From Algiphilus sp022763315 (lineage in GTDB: Bacteria > Pseudomonadota > Gammaproteobacteria > Nevskiales > Nevskiaceae), in NCBI RefSeq assembly GCF_965249985.1, contig NZ_OZ252280.1: DNA of 64,000 nucleotides; one strand, written 5' to 3'. Below the pieces are notes generated by a model. That model was not told where the DNA came from. It did no database searches and was given only the letters and a program-made list of their open reading frames with translations. Of this stretch, positions 60,547 through 64,000 are shown piece by piece. Every line of letters starts with the position of its first letter. Within the stretch, counting starts at the first letter, position 1. Both the position numbers and the translations under genes were made by a program.

Positions 60547-60574
60547 ATTATAAGTCAGAAGGACCTGTTGTCAA
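60547..60574 (-). promoter_or_regulatory. Perfect-consensus sigma-70 promoter for tRNA-Leu
   Basis: On the minus strand TTGACA (60574-60569), a 16-base spacer and TATAAT (60552-60547) match both consensus hexamers exactly. The start would be near 60540, six bases before the tRNA. The -35 box overlaps the ATG of rnr on the other strand. Confidence 0.88.
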
Positions 60575-63060
60575 TGAATCGCAAAACATCATTCGATCCG
60601 ACCGCCTGGCGCGAAGGAGATCCGAATGCGCCCGCAGAGCAGCAGCGCTACGGCCAGTCCGTGCCCTCGCGCAGCTGGATCCTCCGCACCTTGGAAGCGG
60701 CCAAGGGGCCGCGCACGCGCGAGCACCTCGAACTGGCCCTGGGCCTGGGCGAGGATGACCCGCTGGAAGGCTTCAGCCACCGTCTTTCCGCCATGGTGCG
60801 TGACGGGCAGCTCGTCAAGAACCGCCGCGGCGGCTACGGCGTTCCGCGCGAGATGCATCTCGTCACGGGCCGCGTTCTGGCGCACAAGGACGGCTTCGGC
60901 TTCCTGACCCCGGATGACGGCGGCAATGATCTCTTCTTGCCGCCACAGCAGATGCGCAGCCTGTGGCCCGGAGACCGGGTAGTGGTGCGCGCCGAAGAAG
61001 AAGACCATCGCGGTCGGCGCGAGGCGGTCGTGGTGGAGATCCTGGAGCGCGGCGTGCGTCAGGTGGTGGGGCGGCTGACCATCGATCACGGCGCGGCGAT
61101 GGTGATGCCGGAGAATCCGCGCATCACGCACGAAGTGGTGATTCCGTCCGAGGAGCGCGGCAGCGCACGCGACGGCGATATGGTGGTGGTGGACATCCTG
61201 TCCGACCCCAAGCCGCGCAAGTCCCCGGTGGGGCGCATCGTGGAAGTGCTCGGCGCGCATCTCGGCCCGGGCATGGAAATCGAGGCCGCCATCCGCGCCC
61301 ACGGCATCCCGCACGAATTCCCGGAAGAAGCGCTCGCCGAGGCGGAGGCGCTGCCCGACGGCGTTGAGCCGGGGGATACCGAAGGGCGCAAAGATCTGCG
61401 CAAATTGCCGCTGGTCACCATTGATGGTGAGGATGCGCGCGACTTCGATGACGCGATCCACGCCAAGCGCACCTTTGGCGGCTGGCGGGTGTGGGTGGCC
61501 ATTGCCGATGTCGATGCCTATGTGCCCTCAGGCTCGGCGCTGGACGCGCATGCCCAAGAGCGCGGCAATTCGGTCTACTTCCCGGAGCATGTTGTCCCCA
61601 TGCTGCCCGAGAAGCTGTCCAACGGACTGTGCTCGCTGAACCCCAACGTCGACCGCCTCTGCATGGTCTGCGAGATGCAGATCAAGCGCAACGGCGAGAT
61701 CGTTCGGGGTCGCTTCTATGAGGGCGTCATGCGTTCGCATGCCCGACTCACTTACACCGAGGTCGCCCAGGCACTGGAGACGCATTCCATGCCTGCGCAT
61801 GCCGACAAGGGGTTGCTCAAGCATCTGCGCGAACTGAACCAGCTCTACGAAGCCTTGGCCGCGGCGCGCGCGGCGCGCGGAACGGTGGCCTTCGATACCC
61901 AGGAAACGCGTTTCGTGTTTGATGAGGGGCAGAAGATCGACCGCATCGTGCCCACGGTGCGCAATCGCGCCCATGTCATCGTCGAGGAATGCATGATCGC
62001 CGCCAACGTCTCGGCGGCGCGCTTCGTGCTCAAGCACAAGCGAGGGGCGCTGTTCCGTGTGCATGCACCGCCTTCTCTGGAGAAGGTGCAGGCGTTGCGC
62101 GATTTCCTCGCCACGCGCGGCATTCGTCTGGGCGGTGGCGATGATCCGCAACCCGCGGACCTTCAGGCGGTGATGGCCGAGGCGGAGGGTCGGCCCGACT
62201 TCGTGGTGATCCAGACCATGATGCTCCGGGCGATGATGCAGGCGCGCTATCTGCCGGACTGCGAGGGGCATTTTGGTCTGGCGCTCGAAGAGTATGCGCA
62301 CTTCACTTCGCCTATTCGCCGCTACCCGGATCTGGTCCTGCATCGCGCCATCAAGCGCGTGCTGCATCAGGTGTCGAAGCGCGACGAACCGCTGTCCCAC
62401 GATGCACTGGAGGGGCTGGGCGCACACTGTTCCACCACCGAGCGACGCGCCGATGAGGCCACCCGCGATGTGGCGTTGTGGTTGAAGTGCGAGTACATGC
62501 AGCAGCATCTGGGTGACAGCTTCCCGGGAACGATCACCGGGGTGGCGCCCTTCGGCGTCTTCGTGACGCTGGACGACATCTACGTCGAGGGGCTGGTCCA
62601 CGTCACCGCGCTGGACAATGACTACTACGAGCACGATCCGGTGCAAGGCCGTTTCGTCGGCCGTCGCAGTGGTCGTACCTACGCCTTGGGCGACGCACTG
62701 GCAGTGAAGGTGGTGCGGGTCTCTCTTGACGAACGTCGCATTGATCTGGAACCCGATGCCGCAGGTGGTCGTCGCCAGACACCCGGTGGAGAGCAGGATC
62801 GTCGCGCCAGCAAGCCGCGCAAGGCATCTGCTCAGCCACCGTCAAGCTCCGAGCGGGTACAGTCGGATGCGCAGCCAGCCAGGAAGGGGGGGCGTGGCGC
62901 CAAGGCGGCTGCGGCGAAGCGAGCCGCGAAGAAGGCGGCAAGACAACCGGACAAGAAGGCAGGAAAGAAGCAAGCGGCACGCTCAGCGACGAAAAAGACT
63001 GCGACCAAGAAGGCAGCGGGACGCCGTCGTGGCGCAAAGCAGACATCGAAATCCAATTAG
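60574..63060 (+). CDS. rnr: Ribonuclease R
   Basis: An 828-residue 3'-5' exoribonuclease. A winged-helix N-terminal domain (about 28-95) and two cold-shock domains (95-240) precede the RNB catalytic domain with DGEDARDFDDA (284-294), whose Asp residues hold the metal. An S1 domain (about 645-725) and a Lys/Ala-rich tail (about 735-828) resembling the basic end of E. coli RNase R follow. It degrades structured RNA and takes part in rRNA and tmRNA quality control. ATG 60574 with AAGGA upstream was chosen over TTG 60568. The tRNA promoter overlaps its start, so its own promoter must lie in or beyond the tRNA. Confidence 0.95.
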   Translation: MNRKTSFDPTAWREGDPNAPAEQQRYGQSVPSRSWILRTLEAAKGPRTREHLELALGLGEDDPLEGFSHRLSAMVRDGQLVKNRRGGYGVPREMHLVTGRVLAHKDGFGFLTPDDGGNDLFLPPQQMRSLWPGDRVVVRAEEEDHRGRREAVVVEILERGVRQVVGRLTIDHGAAMVMPENPRITHEVVIPSEERGSARDGDMVVVDILSDPKPRKSPVGRIVEVLGAHLGPGMEIEAAIRAHGIPHEFPEEALAEAEALPDGVEPGDTEGRKDLRKLPLVTIDGEDARDFDDAIHAKRTFGGWRVWVAIADVDAYVPSGSALDAHAQERGNSVYFPEHVVPMLPEKLSNGLCSLNPNVDRLCMVCEMQIKRNGEIVRGRFYEGVMRSHARLTYTEVAQALETHSMPAHADKGLLKHLRELNQLYEALAAARAARGTVAFDTQETRFVFDEGQKIDRIVPTVRNRAHVIVEECMIAANVSAARFVLKHKRGALFRVHAPPSLEKVQALRDFLATRGIRLGGGDDPQPADLQAVMAEAEGRPDFVVIQTMMLRAMMQARYLPDCEGHFGLALEEYAHFTSPIRRYPDLVLHRAIKRVLHQVSKRDEPLSHDALEGLGAHCSTTERRADEATRDVALWLKCEYMQQHLGDSFPGTITGVAPFGVFVTLDDIYVEGLVHVTALDNDYYEHDPVQGRFVGRRSGRTYALGDALAVKVVRVSLDERRIDLEPDAAGGRRQTPGGEQDRRASKPRKASAQPPSSSERVQSDAQPARKGGRGAKAAAAKRAAKKAARQPDKKAGKKQAARSATKKTATKKAAGRRRGAKQTSKSN

Positions 63061-63069
63061 GAGATGGAC

Positions 63070-63768
63070 ATGAAGAAGCACGTACTGATTTCGGCAGTGA
63101 CTGCCTCGGCCATCGTGCTGAGCGGCTGCGCCACCGACGATCCGAACAAGCGCGCCAAGCGTGGCGCGCTACTCGGCGCCATCGGCGGCGCGGCCATCGG
63201 CCAGATGGCGGGCAAGGACACCAAGAGCACCATGATCGGCGCTGCGGTGGGCGCCATCGCCGGGGGCGCGGTGGGGAACTACATGGACAGCCAGGCGGCT
63301 GAACTCGAAGAGCAGCTGGCTGCCGAGCGCGCCCGCGACGAGCTGCGCATTCAGCGCCTGTCTGACAATGCCCTCAAGATCGGCATTGCCAGCGATGTGT
63401 CCTTCGACGTGGACAGCGCAACGCTGAAGCCCAATGCGCAGGCCACCTTCACCCGCATCGCGGAAGTGCTGAAGGACTATGACTCGACGATCATCCACGT
63501 AGTCGGTCATACCGACTCCACCGGTTCGGCGGAGTACAACCAGAATTTGTCCGAGCGTCGCGCCTCCTCGGTGGTCTCCACGCTGACCGGCAACGGCGTT
63601 CTGCCTGCCCGTCTGCGCCAGGAAGGCCGTGGCGAGGCGGAGCCGATCGCATCGAACGACACCAAGGCTGGCCGCACCCAGAACCGCCGGGTCGACATCG
63701 TTATCAAGCCGGTGATCGAAGGCCAGGAGCAGCAGGCGGCTGAACCGCCGCCCTATCTCGGCGCCTGA
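63070..63768 (+). CDS. OmpA-family lipoprotein with glycine zipper (YiaD-like)
   Basis: A 232-residue lipoprotein (lipobox LSGC, Cys20). A glycine-zipper segment (about 33-75: GALLGAIGGAAIGQMAG, GAAVGAIAGGAVGNYMD), a helix and a C-terminal OmpA peptidoglycan-binding domain (105-215) follow. That domain has FDVDSATLKPNA, GHTDSTGSAEYNQNLSERRA and GRTQNRRVDI. The Asp and Arg of the last two motifs bind diaminopimelate. It probably ties the outer membrane to the wall. ATG 63070 is six bases after GGAG; ATG 63064 is too close to it. It lies between rnr and rlmB, ten bases after rnr. Confidence 0.9.
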   Translation: MKKHVLISAVTASAIVLSGCATDDPNKRAKRGALLGAIGGAAIGQMAGKDTKSTMIGAAVGAIAGGAVGNYMDSQAAELEEQLAAERARDELRIQRLSDNALKIGIASDVSFDVDSATLKPNAQATFTRIAEVLKDYDSTIIHVVGHTDSTGSAEYNQNLSERRASSVVSTLTGNGVLPARLRQEGRGEAEPIASNDTKAGRTQNRRVDIVIKPVIEGQEQQAAEPPPYLGA

Positions 63769-63773
63769 GGGCG

Positions 63774-64000
63774 ATGGCCGATTCCGAGCGTGTCATCGGC
63801 GGCTTTCACGCGGTTTCGGCCGCGCTGGAGGCCGCCGAGCCTCCGCTTGAGGTTCTGCTCAGTCAGACCCGTCGTGACCAGCGCGCCAGTGCGCTGACCG
63901 CACAGGCCGAGGCGCGCGGCGTGCCCCTGCGACGCTGTGGGCGCGACACGCTTGACTTGATGCTGCCCGGTGTCCGGCACCAGGGCGTGGTGGCACGGGT
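63774..64000 (+). CDS. rlmB: 23S rRNA 2'-O-methyltransferase RlmB, N-terminal part
   Basis: The first 75 codons of a gene cut by the window end. The visible part, opening with RVIGGFHAVSAAL and containing GRDTLDLMLPGVRHQGVVA, is the L30e-like substrate-binding domain of TrmH/RlmB enzymes, which methylate G2251 of 23S rRNA in E. coli. The rnr-rlmB order is the same as in E. coli. ATG 63774 follows the lipoprotein stop by five bases. Confidence 0.9.
   Translation, partial: MADSERVIGGFHAVSAALEAAEPPLEVLLSQTRRDQRASALTAQAEARGVPLRRCGRDTLDLMLPGVRHQGVVAR

Noticed and set aside
61528..62646. Open frame antisense to rnr
   Set aside because: It is a compositional shadow of the RNB domain coding sequence.

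Overview
This 64-kb window is high-GC and densely coded chromosomal DNA from a gammaproteobacterium. The class call rests on several arrangements: the rnr-rlmB order at the right edge, a PhoPQ-like two-component pair, Gfc/Yjb exopolysaccharide genes, kpsMTED, and the CrbS/CrbR-acs acetate switch. A sulfide:quinone oxidoreductase beside a persulfide dioxygenase fits a sulfur-oxidising or sulfide-tolerant lineage (Chromatiales-like is a guess). No insertion sequence, phage gene, CRISPR array or rRNA was seen.

Layout. 1-4.2 kb: tail of a probable MurJ flippase, then a leftward set (glycine-zipper protein, PepSY protein, PhoP-like regulator, PhoQ-like kinase), a TetR regulator and a small secreted orphan. 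4.25-8.7 kb: a Gfc/Yjb-like exopolysaccharide operon in the unusual order A-C-D-B, starting from a near-consensus promoter; the first product is extremely Asp-rich. 8.7-12.1 kb: rmlBACD (dTDP-L-rhamnose), leftward. 12.2-39 kb: a large surface-glycan locus. It holds a WecA/MraY-type initiating transferase, an asparagine-synthetase-like enzyme, five sulfotransferase domains, several GT2 glycosyltransferases, a 2,218-residue multidomain glycosyltransferase, an apparently highly expressed secreted protein, a periplasmic parvulin, and the ABC-type capsule exporter kpsMTED. 39-52.5 kb: an acetate-uptake and activation module (DUF4212 subunit plus sodium:solute symporter, DcaP-like porin, acetyl-CoA synthetase) with its CrbS/CrbR-type control system and an accessory operon (receiver protein, kinase-like/exonuclease fusion, DUF294 protein). 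52.6-56.5 kb: divergent sqr and pdo-sulP, a sulfide-oxidation unit. 56.5-64 kb: two ABC-F ATPases, tRNA-Leu(CAG), RNase R, an OmpA-type lipoprotein and the start of rlmB.

How it fits together. The Rml enzymes supply dTDP-rhamnose. The WecA-like enzyme and the glycosyltransferases could build a rhamnose-containing glycan. Five sulfotransferase modules suggest that it is sulfated, and KpsMTED could export it. The sulfated product is inferred, because no PAPS-forming gene lies in the window.

The strongest candidates for new biology are the sulfotransferase-rich glycan locus with its mega-enzyme and shared FD-WY-YPDV repeats; a CGACnAAAGTCG motif placed at the same distance from the -10 element before both acs and the acetate symporter (candidate CrbR operator); a palindrome centred between the divergent sqr and pdo promoters; and an exonuclease fused to a degenerate histidine-kinase-like module.
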